Positions 1 through 9,465 of a stretch of DNA of 64,000 nt are shown here, one piece after another. The stretch is from NCBI RefSeq assembly GCF_001625195.1, contig NC_054389.1, positions 5,266,520 to 5,330,519 on the forward strand, written 5' to 3'. The DNA comes from Drechmeria coniospora. Its lineage: Eukaryota > Ascomycota > Sordariomycetes > Hypocreales > Ophiocordycipitaceae. Under the pieces are notes generated by a model. It did not search any database and was not told where the DNA came from. It saw only the letters and a list, made by a program, of their open reading frames with translations. Within the stretch, counting starts at the first letter, position 1, and each line of letters starts with the position of its first letter. A program made the translations under genes and the position numbers.

Positions 1-42
1 AGGCAGCTTGCCGTTGCCGCACTCGTGGACGCTGTTGTCAAA

Positions 43-861
43 TCAACTCCCTGTCTCGGCGCGACCGAAACCATCGGCCATGGTCGAACTGGCACTCTGC
101 GACTCGGCCAGCTGCCCTCCAGGGACAGGACTATTGCTCAGGGCCTTATCGTCTGCCGAACCCAGCGGTCTGCCGCCGGTGGCTTCGAGAACGCGCTCGA
201 CGTCTTCTCTGAGCTCGGGCATGGCGCTGGCCATTTCGGTCGCGAGGACGTCGCGGAAGGAGGCAAACGCGTCCATCTTGCCGCTCATGAGCTGGTTGCC
301 ACGGCGGACAAGCTCGACGAATTCTCGTGTGTAGATGTCGGGGTTGCGACCATTCTCGACGTACTCGAGAAGCTCGGGCGGCACCGAAGGGAGGGCGACG
401 AGTGGTGACGTCGAGGTTGCGTAGATTGCTTGGATTGAACGAGAAAGAGTTTCTCTGTCGTGCCACCACGTCAGCCATTTTATTCTTTGGAGGGGAGGAG
501 AAGCAGAGAGAGGAGGAGCAGAGGGGGGAGCAGAGGGAGGAGCAGAGGGAGGAGGAGACGAGGGAGGAGGAGACGAGCGGAGGAGTAGCGGAGGGGAGGA
601 GGACGAGCGGAGGGACGGAGTAGCGGAGGGGAGTGGCGATAGGAGACTGACATTTCGTTGGACATGACGTCACGGCTGGGGCGACCTGTGGTGTCGTAGG
701 TGGTGACCTGGACCATGATGTTGTAGAGGTCCTGGATGATGTCCTTGAGCTGCTCTGCGAGATGCGTCAGTCGTACGAAAAAGGAAGGGCCAACGAGGGA
801 AGGAGTGCTTCATGTGCGTACGCTCAAGTTCATCGTGGCTCACTAGTTCGACGGGCGCCAT
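43..861 (-). CDS. MED10: Mediator complex subunit 10 (Nut2/MED10)
   Basis: This is a subunit of the middle module of Mediator, the nuclear coactivator that links transcription factors to RNA polymerase II. I model three exons: 861-822, 754-652 and 454-43. The introns are 67 bp (755-821) and 197 bp (455-651), both GT/AG, and phases join cleanly to give 184 residues. The N-terminus has the family pattern ELEQQLKDIIQDLYNIMVQ followed by YDTTGRPSRDV. The C-terminal half has NGRNPDIYTREFVELVRRGN and a SAMPELREDV block typical of fungal MED10. The last 30 residues are Ser/Gly/Ala-rich and probably disordered. The start is the ATG at 861, which opens with MAPVEL as in relatives. Intron 2 is unusual because it carries a long purine/pyrimidine strand-biased repeat. 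The family call is firm; the exact intron-2 acceptor is inferred from phase. Confidence 0.9.
487..631. repeat. Purine-rich degenerate tandem repeat inside MED10 intron 2
   Basis: The plus strand is almost entirely A and G, built from GAGGAG, GCAGAGG and GACGAG words. The transcribed RNA (minus-strand sense) is therefore pyrimidine-rich over about 145 nt. It makes this intron roughly three times longer than its neighbours. Confidence 0.85.
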
Positions 862-1129
862 GATTGCGGATGTGCGGCTGGCGTTGAGTTGGTCGTGGTT
901 GCAAGAGTAAAGCAGGTCGCACTCTTGGATGGAGGTTGCGAGTTACCATTGATGCAGCAAGGCCCAGTCCGTGCCAGAGTGGACCGACCTCGCACTCGTA
1001 GCTCCGACTTTCCTAGGCAAGGAATATGAATAGCCCGCCCCACACCACGGGACGGACTATTATTATTACTTCTCCTCCGTGTTCGGAACACCTGCCAGCA
1101 ATTATAAGTAATACTGCACTTCATACATG

Positions 1130-1470
1130 TAGGCGGTCTACTTGAAAGTACATGAGTACTTACGGGAATACAGCTACTTACAAAGTAAGTACTCCGTACT
1201 TGTACTTACTTAAGTAATTACAACCCAAGCTTGTCTTGTTCGGCGTACTTGTTCTAATATTATATATGTGTATTGTAAGTGGAGTACTTGTACAGTGCGT
1301 ACTTATTCTTGTACAGTACATAGTAAGGAGTATGGTGTACTCCGTAATTAATTATTACTTAAGTAAGTACTTTAAGTACTACAAGTGAACGGTGTGTACT
1401 GTACGGAGTACTTAACTACTCCGTTCGAGTACAGTACATGTATTTATTGCACTGTACGGAGTATAGTACA
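1130..1470. repeat. GTAC-palindrome island
   Basis: Interlocking copies of AAGTACTT, GTACTCCGTAC, TTGTACAGT and GTACGGAGTAC occur in AT-rich DNA, for example an AGTACTCCGTAC at about 1189-1200 and TGTACGGAGTAC at about 1400-1412. There is no open coding frame and no terminal repeat of a known transposon. Confidence 0.75.
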
Positions 1471-1740
1471 CCTCATTCCTCCAAGGGCAGAGGACTAGCA
1501 CACTTTGTCCCACCTCGAACATACGTGAAAGTCCCTCGTCCACGATGGTCTCGGCCCAGACAATTCCAATATCACAAGGTCGCCACCAGGCGTAAGTGCA
1601 CGTGTAGAGCCGCAACGTTCGAATCCGCGCACAACGCCCAGTCACGTCCAAGACATACGCAGAGGAGCTGAAGCCACGACGGACAAGCCAGACCGACCCT
1701 TCCGACCCTTGCCCCCTGTTCGCCACTGCGAAACTGCTCT

Positions 1741-1763
1741 CTTCCCTTCCCTTCCCTTCCCTT
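1741..1763. repeat. CTTCC pentamer microsatellite
   Basis: About four to five head-to-tail copies of CTTCC lie within a longer pyrimidine-rich stretch. It may be a promoter CT-tract or simply slippage DNA. Confidence 0.8.
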
Positions 1764-2277
1764 CACTTCTCCTTCTCTTCTTATTTCAACAATCTTGCTG
1801 ATGGAACTGCTCTCGTCCTCCTCGCCAAGCCTCTCGACCGGATTTGAGTTCGAGAGGAGCGCTCCTCGGCGGTGATTTTATATGGCTTGTATACCCTCTC
1901 CCTACCAAGTGAACTAGTGCTACTCGCCTCATCTGCAGCGCTCCATAGTTGTGATATACCCTATCCGTACATCCTCGCATGCTTTCCGTCATTCAACCTT
2001 GGTCTTTCTTCAGCCTCCTGCAAGCGCTGGAAGCACCTCAGTCTTTTACCCATGTCTTACCTCGGTGGTAGAAGCTGAGGCGATATAGGCCAACGCTGGG
2101 TGCCGCCAGGTCGTGCTATTGGTCGGCTTCGTCACCCGTCTTACATGTCACCCTGTGAAGCATCCTACGATGGCGCCTGAGCAGGCTATCGGGATGTGCT
2201 CAGCTCTGGCAACGGACTCGCAACCAAAGTCCCCATGCTCCACGATAGCATGGAGCGTCGTCCGAAAGCAGGATATG

Positions 2278-2292
2278 CCTATATATATATAT
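2278..2292 (+). promoter_or_regulatory. TATA-like element upstream of the cysteine-rich gene
   Basis: An alternating TA run (about 15 nt) lies about 150 bp before the ATG at 2440, a plausible distance for a fungal core promoter. This is inference from position and sequence only. Confidence 0.4.
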
Positions 2293-2439
2293 CACCTTCC
2301 TGGAAGGGTCCGATGTCTATCTCTGCGCATCTGTCCAGCTCTTGCCCGATACCGTACCATCCAGAATCTTCTTCTTTGGTAGCCCCCTCGCCAAGTGCAT
2401 GTCGGCATTTCTGAATTTCCCAGCCTGGTCAGGAACGCA

Positions 2440-2970
2440 ATGCAAATCAAAACAGTGCTACTCTTCGCCATGGCGAGCGTATGCGGTACAACCGTAGCCG
2501 TGGAGGAGCTTTCACCTGCCCGCGACGCATCGATCCCATTGTTGGCACACATCACCATCAGCCCCCTCCGCCTGGACCGTCTGTCCCCTCGAGCGAGCTC
2601 CTGCAGCCTGACCCAGGTTCCCTGCAACGGCGCCTGCATGCCGGTCCTCAATACTTGCTGCTCGAGCAACGCCGGCTCGTGCCCTGTCGGCCAGCGTTGC
2701 GACGGTAACGGCTGCTGTCTCGTCGGCGGAACATGCTCCGGCGTCGTTGGCGGCTGCAACTCGGATCAGGTCTCCTGCGGTGATAGCTGCATGCCCAAGG
2801 GCGGCAACTGCTGTGGCGGTGGAAAGTTTTGCGACCCCGGCTATGGTTGTACCGGCGACCTCAAGTGCCGCCGAAGCGACAGTAGTGCGAACGGCGCTTA
2901 CGCTGGCACCCGGACGCAGCAGGCTGCTGTCGTTGCCGCGCTGACAGCATTGTTGCTTTTTCGCTCATGA
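2440..2970 (+). CDS. Secreted cysteine-rich protein with duplicated module, likely GPI-anchored
   Basis: A single-exon gene of 176 residues. The chosen ATG at 2440 starts directly with a signal peptide (MQIKTVLLFAMASVCGTTVA); the frame is open 45 bp further upstream but without a better ATG. After a short Ser/Pro/Arg linker come 18 cysteines. They form two tandem modules of matching spacing, each starting C-x6-C-x3-C-x6-CC, followed by C-x5-C pairs. A Ser/Gly-rich stretch then leads to a hydrophobic C-terminus (AAVVAALTALLLF), the layout of a GPI-attachment signal. It therefore probably sits at the plasma membrane or wall. The two CC-containing modules could be disulphide knots or carbohydrate-binding folds, but I do not recognise a named domain. 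Conserved surface protein or effector are both possible. Confidence 0.75.
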   Translation: MQIKTVLLFAMASVCGTTVAVEELSPARDASIPLLAHITISPLRLDRLSPRASSCSLTQVPCNGACMPVLNTCCSSNAGSCPVGQRCDGNGCCLVGGTCSGVVGGCNSDQVSCGDSCMPKGGNCCGGGKFCDPGYGCTGDLKCRRSDSSANGAYAGTRTQQAAVVAALTALLLFRS

Positions 2971-3638
2971 ATTCAGTAAAAGTAGATGAGGAGCTTCCAA
3001 GGCTTCGGGTTTATGGGGTCAGGGGTTGTTAGCTTTGATACTGGCCTTGGTCATATTCGGATAGGCATCATGAGAATGGACATGTGACGTCTTACACATC
3101 CCAACTCTGCTTCGTCGTCTTGCAGCCACCATTGGTGAGAATCGTTCACCGGATGACTGAGCCAGTTGCAATCTGTGACAGTATCTCGACCATTATTCCA
3201 TCGGGGAGTCCGCTAACCACAAAGCCTTTCCCTGACTCTTGTGGGAACAGATGGGGGCGTCCCCCGGCACCTGGTTGTACCAGATGCCCCGATGGAACAA
3301 GTTTAACACTCTATTATTAAGTGATACTTACGGAGTGCTGTGCGTCAAGAATCCCTGCCATCGGGATTCGGTGTATGTAGGTCAATCCCAATACATCTCC
3401 CCCGCACTCTCTCCCCTTCCCTTTTCTCCGCTCGTTTCTACCCCTCCTTTATAGGAAGTGTCGTCGCTCTCGCTCCCGGCCGTCAGGAATATGACGCTCA
3501 AGACACCTGTATAGGCACAGGCATTTTCTTCAAAAGTGAGTCGACTGCAGCGATCGTCAACATGTCTGCGCAGCCACGAATAGCTTGCCTCGACGTGCGT
3601 CCCCTTTTCAAGTCGATGATACGCATACATGGCAGCCA
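2971..3638. other. Intergenic region between the cysteine-rich gene and cyanase
   Basis: Contains the 3' flank of the upstream gene and the promoter of the cyanase gene, including a pyrimidine-rich stretch at about 3400-3450. No further gene is supported. An upstream ATG at 3562 exists, but joining it to the cyanase frame would need an intron of only about 41 bp, so I did not use it. Confidence 0.5.
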
Positions 3639-4230
3639 ATGGCCCATGCTGACGGAGCCAGTCAGTCCACAATGGAGGGTCGGGTTCCCTCGTTCAGCAC
3701 CCTCCTCTTCGAGGCCAAAGCAGCAAAGCAAATGACGTTTGCTGATATCGCCAGTCAAATTGGAGGCACCGAGGTCGCCTGCGCTGCCCTCTTCTACGGC
3801 CAGGCGATGGCCTCGCCTGAGGACATCGCCCGGCTGAGCGGCCTCCTCGGCATCGACCCTGAGAAGCTGGCCAGCCAGATGCGCGGCTTCCCGAACCGTG
3901 GCACCTCCGTCCGGATGCCGCCGACCGAACCCCTCATCTACCGCCTCTACGAAATTATCCAGAACTACGGATATGCCTACAAGGCCGTCCTCAACGAGAT
4001 GTTCGGCGACGGCATCATGAGCGGCGTCTGCTTCAAGACGTATATCACCAAGGAGCAGGACGTGACCGGTGCCACCTGGGCCGTCATTACTATGAAGGGG
4101 AAATGGTACCTACCCTTGTCTTCCTGCGCTCTCCCCTGGCTGCCTCTTGCGCAGCGCCGCTCGGTTTCCCTGTCCTGCTGGTGCTTATGATAACACTGTC
4201 TTGTCCAGGCTCCCATTCGAGCGCTTCTAA
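3639..4230 (+). CDS. Cyanate hydratase (cyanase)
   Basis: Catalyses bicarbonate-dependent breakdown of cyanate to ammonia and carbon dioxide; the enzyme is cytosolic and decameric in the family. Two exons, 3639-4105 and 4209-4230, with a 103-bp GT/AG intron, give 162 residues, close to the family length of about 160. The N-terminal helical DNA-binding-like domain runs through [15 protein letters not shown]. The C-terminal catalytic block has [20 protein letters not shown] and IMSGVCF. The three catalytic residues are present with the correct spacing: Arg102, Glu105 and Ser128. The last exon encodes only the conserved tail LPFERF. The start is uncertain: ATG 3639 gives the usual N-terminal length, and ATG 3672 is the alternative. 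No carbonic anhydrase gene is nearby. Confidence 0.93.
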
Positions 4231-4837
4231 GTATGCTCGGTGTATTTGCGACGCTTTCCTGGTGCATTGTCACCTGAGTTGCTGGCAAGGATGATGTCTT
4301 GTTCAATCCTGGATGATGGAAACCTAGTGGCTATCAATATTCTATCACGAGACCCTGTTATTCCTTGTCGCTCTCAATACTCATATCGGATTTGATAGTG
4401 CCGCCATGTCCTTAACCCAACGGTAGCATGACGACACGTACGTCGCTAGAGTCATCACAAATCTGGCTGCATTTTTTACTACAAGTGGCTTCCTGAGACA
4501 CGGTGACTACATTGTTAAATGAGAGCGATATCCTGAATTATGTGCCGCCTTCCGCCTCTTCCATGGGAGGCCTAGCTGTCCCAAAGCCTTTATAGTATGT
4601 GCATGAAGTCTGAATGTTCCAAATACTTGCCACCCTAAATCATCTGCTCGCTTGTGTGAAAATTATCTTGTCCTTCCCCATCACTTCACCTCTTCCGCAT
4701 TGACCAGATGCCTGGAAAGGCGGATGAGACGGACTTTTGGTTCAAATCCAGAGGTGGCCGGGCGAGTCGGGTTGTATGACAATAGGAGAAAGAAATGAAC
4801 GAATTCAAGGTTTGTCAGTGTCTTGAGCAGGCCCGGA
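4231..4837. other. Convergent intergenic region (cyanase / threonine-rich protein)
   Basis: The two flanking genes end towards each other here, so this is 3' flanking DNA for both. I see no supported gene. A short tRNA-like T-loop at about 4736-4755 lacks the rest of a cloverleaf. Confidence 0.5.
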
Positions 4838-6491
4838 CTAGAGAAGGACCATGATGCCGGCAACGCCAGCGATGACCGCTACGAAAGGAGCGCTTCTAGC
4901 TTGAACACCACCCGTTGGCACGGCCGCTGCGGAAGCTGCGGAGCTGGGTGGCGGAGGCAATGGAGTATGGTATGTCCTTGTACCCGTAGGCGGCGGACTG
5001 TAGAACCCAGAGCTTGGGCCAGGAAGAGAAATGGTGACCGTGTAAGACGTGCTGTAGATGACCGTGCTCGTGTCGTGCACAACCTTTGTGTGTCCTTTTT
5101 CGGGCACGGCGATGGTCTTTGTGACCGGGTACGACTTGGTCTTGGTCTCATAGACAACCTCGACGGTTGTCTTGGTGCTTGCCGGAACGCTGACAGTTTG
5201 TACCACGGTGTATGGCAGATGCACCTTGACGGTCTTGGTCTTGGTGTATGTGATTGTTCGCTCCTCGCCGCCGATTGTCGTGATTTTCGTCACAGCCTGA
5301 AGGTGGGTCATTGTCTGGTACTGCACATCCGTCGCCGTCGCCGTGACGTCCGGCTTTTCAACAGTCTGCCGTATCGTCGTCGGCACCACGGTTTTGATCA
5401 GTTTGGTGGTCGTGTACGTAATCGTTCGCGCCTTGCCGCCGATGGTGGTGACGATCGTGACGGGGCAAAGACTGGTGATGGTCGAGTACTGAACATCCGT
5501 AGCCGTTTCTGTGACATCTGGCTGTCGGGCAGTCTCGTATATGGTGGTCTGAACGGCCGTCTTGATCACCTTTGTCGTGGTGTACGTCTTGGTGATCTCC
5601 TTGCCGGAGACGGTCGTCACCTTGGTGACGGGAACCTCGGTCGTGTAGGTGGAATACTGGACCTCGGTGGCAGTCACAGTTCTATCCGACTGCTTAATCG
5701 TCTCCTCAATGGTTTTCAGGATTTTCGTCTTGATCAACTTCGTCGTAGTGTACGTGACGGTGTACTCTGTGCCCGCGAGAGTCTTCGTCTGTGTCACAGG
5801 ACACAGGCTCGTGATGGTGGAGTATTCAACGTCCGTGGCGGTCGCCGTGCGATCTGGCTTCCTGAGCGTTTCATGAAAAGTAGTCGGCACGACGGTCACA
5901 ATTAGGCTTGTAGTGGTGTATGTGATTGTCCGTTGTTGTCCGGCAATCGTCGTCACTTCCGTCACAGGGCAGAGACTCGTGATGGTGGTGTAGATGACGT
6001 CAGTCGCCGTGTGCGTCTTCTCAGGCCCGGGAACACTTTCATAGATGGTCGTTGGCACGTACGTAACAATGCTGCTGGTAGTCGTTCGCGTTGTCAAGTA
6101 TGTGTAAGTCGGTCCCGTGATGGTCTCTGTCACCGGGCAGACGGTGGTGTAGGTAACTTTCACGACCGTCGTAGTTCCTCGCGTCACGGTCGGTCCGGGG
6201 ACAACAGTGAGCCCGCCGGAGCAGCCGTAGCACTGGGTGACAGTGATGGTCGAAGTAGTGAGGTCAGTCACGCAATATGTGCTAGACTCCGTCAGGACTC
6301 GAGGTTCAGATTCATGGGAGGGCGGCACGACGTATCACTCACGTTCCCTCGGATGTGATTGTCGAAGTGATGGGACAGACGGTCGTTGTGGTGTAGGTCG
6401 TATGGGGTTTGTACTCATCGTGCCCTCGTCCGTCGAGCTGTTTTCCCAGCACCGAGGCAGCCAAAGCCAGCAGAGCAATTCGGAAGCCCAT
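4838..6491 (-). CDS. Threonine-rich tandem-repeat cell-wall protein, likely GPI-anchored
   Basis: Two exons, 6491-6343 and 6281-4838, with a 61-bp intron (6282-6342), give 530 residues. The start at ATG 6491 is supported by an N-terminal signal peptide (MGFRIALLALAASVLG), which lies in the short first exon. The body consists of about five full and two partial copies of a 56-residue repeat. A typical unit contains TATDVQYSTITSLCPVT, a TTIxG turn, TITYTTT and VVPTTIxET. Most copies keep one Cys in the SLCPVT segment, replaced in some. A Pro-rich spacer (PPPTGTRTYHTPLPPPP) leads to Ala/Ser-rich sequence and a hydrophobic tail (FVAVIAGVAGIMVLL) typical of GPI signals. This is the layout of fungal wall adhesins and structural mannoproteins: the repeats are beta-rich and O-glycosylatable. 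A specific ligand cannot be read from sequence. A TATA-like ATATAAGT lies near 6731-6740 on the minus strand. Confidence 0.82.
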
Positions 6492-9465
6492 GACGAAGGA
6501 GAGCTGATGGCTGGGTGTTTTTGTCGAGCCTTGAAGTACCTAGTGCCAAGCGGTCGCTTCCAGAATGGAATAAAAGAGAGCGTGCTAAAGCAGCGTAACG
6601 AAGGTAGTTTTGAGTGTTTGATCGGCAATCACGAGGGTAGGCAGGTTGTCCGAGACCATGAAGGTAGCGGATAACGCAATAGCCAGAGTGGACATGGAAG
6701 CAACGTCTGCCGTCCGGGAGAATGCCGTGGACTTATATCAGACAACGCTGCAGGGGAGCAGGGGGGTGTAGTATACAAAGACAGCTTTAAGGAAGCCCAG
6801 CCGCTCCGTTTTCGATATGCACGAGTAATAACACCCAGCTGTTGGCGGCATCGGGTAGGGTGACGAAAAGGGCTGTGCAACAGGCCACGGGCCAGCGACC
6901 AGGCCGAGACGGCCGCAGATCGGCCGTATTTCTTGAATTTACCAAGAAAGTAACTGAATGCGCACTTCATTTCCCGGAGCCTTGGATCCCAGCTGTGTCC
7001 AACCGAGTTTGGCAATATCGATTTCCGCTTCAATGGTGCAGGGCGGGACTCCAGCTAGCCTTCAGGCTTGAAAGCTTCAAATGATAATAGCATCTATCAT
7101 TCCCCACAGTCTCTTCCCAGACTCCGGTTGTTGCCGAAACAGACCTGCGGTGGCGCGGTGCATGGTAACAGCGGCTCGTCGTTGGCAAGCCAAGACTTCG
7201 TGTTGACCAAGTCGAGAGAACAAGGTCCACGTGTTCGGCATAGGCCATCGTTTGTCTCTTTGACTCCGCCTCCGGGAGGCAGTCGAGCGACGCACAATGG
7301 TTGCACCACAGGCAAGGATGAATGTTTGGATGATGGGCTCCGTCCCTGGAGAGTGTGGCTTCCTCTCGATGCAGGTCTCGCAAGTGTACGCCGACGTCCA
7401 TCAAATCAGAAGCTGTGAGCACCAGGACTTTGCACCATCTCATCTGTCAACCGTGAGCTGTCCCCATAAATAATGTAAACACGCCGCTTGGTTGATGCGG
7501 CTTCGCGCAATATTCAGGTAGGCCAGGCCGTGCATATGATACCTTGCAGGGGCCGCCGACCGCATAACCACAACGCCAGGTGCCCAACCACCGATCAACG
7601 ACGAAGCAGTCACTCGTACGAAGTACGACGTAGGAAAATGCAACGCACATATATAACGGATACGCAAGGCAAGGCCTGTCGTGTCCCAACAGGATGAACG
7701 CTGCAGAGATTCGCGGGAAGCGCCAATCCCGCCATCATCATCCGGTTTGTGTCTCTCTACAGCTGCCATCCGGCTCATGACTACATGAGTCGAATTCTGT
7801 CTGGTCAGCAGACTGCCTGTGAGCGATGGGGGGCTGGCAGTATTGGTGAATACTTATCTGCAATGTACCCTGGCAGAGTAGCATCCATAAACAAGAAATC
7901 GGGCGCGTCTCACTTCGGTGAAATTAGTCCCAGCAAACTGCTGCTCAGCAACGATTATTGCGAATGACATGAACAGACTGGCTTGTAGAGCTCCGACAGT
8001 GGTGGCCATATGATTTGGTGGCTTCCACGTCAGCATGCTCTGCGCGTTCCTGTCATCCCACCGCTTCGTCCTGGTGGCAGCCATCACAACCTCGTATATG
8101 CTTGCCGGTTTTTATCAACTCGGCCGAGATCGTCAGCACGCATATGCAGCTCGACGGATATACTGCTGCTCATATCCTTCTCGACATCGCTCAAGGTGAT
8201 CGTCACCGGAGCATTGGTAGAGGAGCCCAGTGTGGTCCTGGATGACGTGTCATGACGCAAGGCCGGGCTGTGGTAGGGGATTCCCTCACGAGGCACAAAA
8301 GGAGACGCACTTGTACGTACACTGTTCCGCAATTCTCTGATGCACAAGCATCCCGCCCACTGCCCACTTCTCGGACAGCATGCATACGTCCAAGTACGCG
8401 TCCTTCCAGCGTTCACGGGCAGCCAACCAGCCACAATGCGGGCGACGGAGGTACTGCACATGCGGTGCCACGTCGAGATAGATAGGTTGTCGTGTGGTCG
8501 GCAGTCGATACGGGGACGTTCGTTCCCGATCCGTCCGTGTAGGCATCATAGAACTGTACTTGTACGTGCACAATACCTTCGCAGCAGATACGAGGTTTCA
8601 ACCATGCAGCATGCAGCCTACATGAATCCGCATCGCGTGCACAAATCGCCATCGTACTCGGTCATGGCGCGCCCGCAGCCTCTAGATAAGCTGGCAGGTG
8701 TCTCCGACTGGTGAGCAGGTGATCCATAGGCAATGTACTGATTGGTGAAGAGTCGCACAGGGCTGGCGTAATACGCCGTATCCGTATATGCGGTCGTGGT
8801 GAAGTTGAGATCGCGATAGGATCACCGGAAGAGGCCAGCAATGTCAACCTGTTACCCCGCAGGTGGAGGATGGCATGGTGCCTGCAACCTTGGCATCACC
8901 CACCTGCCTTGGCCACTCCCGGCAACGTCGTTCCTTCCATCCGGGCCGTCACAACAGGAAGGGGCAGTGGACTCTCCAACAACGGACCTGCAAGGACGCA
9001 ACATGGACCCTGGCGGCAATCGTTTGCAATATACGGAGTACTATAAGCATCGCTTTCCGTTCATCCGCAAAGTAGTAATAATAATATGTATGAGTACTAT
9101 GTTTCTTAAATACGACGAGTACGTATACTTGTATATTTTGCAATTTCCATCGTGCGGTGGCGCTACCGATTGGTTCTCCTTCCGAGGACGGACGGGCAGG
9201 GCAGGTGGGCGGAGGCTCAGCGGACGCATCTCCATTTTCTTCCAGCGTCGAGCATCAGGCATAGGAAGTTGGATTTGCGACGGATTCGGGCCCGAGTCTC
9301 CTCACCTCTTCGCGCAACCTGGCCCCGTTGATCCGGCATCCTGCTCTGGTGCAGCGTCGTCGCCGGACGCCCCGGCATTTTGTGCCCATCTCGGGCGATG
9401 CTCTTCCAACTGGAAGAGAGTACAATTGATCATGACTTCGTAACCTACCATCCATCGCTGACCCA
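6492..9465. other. Large intergenic region with one weak candidate gene
   Basis: Holds the promoter of the threonine-rich gene and the 3' side of the MFS gene. Apart from the low-confidence model at 8084-8665, there are only uncertain ORFs, such as an ATG-initiated 137-residue minus-strand frame at 7030-7443. No transposon or dense GTAC island was seen; a small TACGGAGTAC element lies at about 9032-9042. Confidence 0.45.
8084..8665 (-). CDS. Possible small three-exon gene of unknown function
   Basis: Three minus-strand segments join with correct phase at GT/AG sites: 8665-8622, 8553-8323 and 8237-8084. They give 142 residues starting MTEYDGDLCTRCGF. The middle exon has a coding look (APHVQYLRRPHCGWLAARER, then SEKWAVGGMLVHQRIAEQ). 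The last exon reads VTITLSDVEKDMSSSISVEL. The introns would be 68 and 85 bp. I recognise no domain. The upstream DNA (to about 8818) has another protein-like frame closed off by a stop, and a protein-like frame continues downstream of the stop, so this could equally be a fragment of a longer, decayed gene. Confidence 0.28.

Larger units (their letters stand above)
862..2439. other. Divergent intergenic region with GTAC-palindrome island
   Basis: This separates MED10 (-) from the cysteine-rich gene (+). No supported gene was seen. It holds the upstream region of MED10, an AT-rich GTAC island (about 1130-1470), a CTTCC pentamer repeat at 1741-1763 and a TATA-like run next to the right-hand gene. 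Short ORFs here look accidental. Confidence 0.6.

Noticed and set aside
4727..4770. tRNA-like T-arm (GGTTCAAATCC) on the plus strand
   Set aside because: A weak T-stem can be drawn, but no matching acceptor strand, D-arm box A or anticodon arm lies at the right distance upstream.
4823..5905. 360-codon plus-strand ORF over the threonine-rich gene
   Set aside because: The repeat structure, signal peptide, splice site and GPI tail all support the minus strand; the plus frame is a by-product of the repeats.
7030..7443. 137-codon minus-strand ORF starting with ATG
   Set aside because: Composition is uneven (many Cys, His and Trp), no domain is visible, and other frames in the region are equally open.
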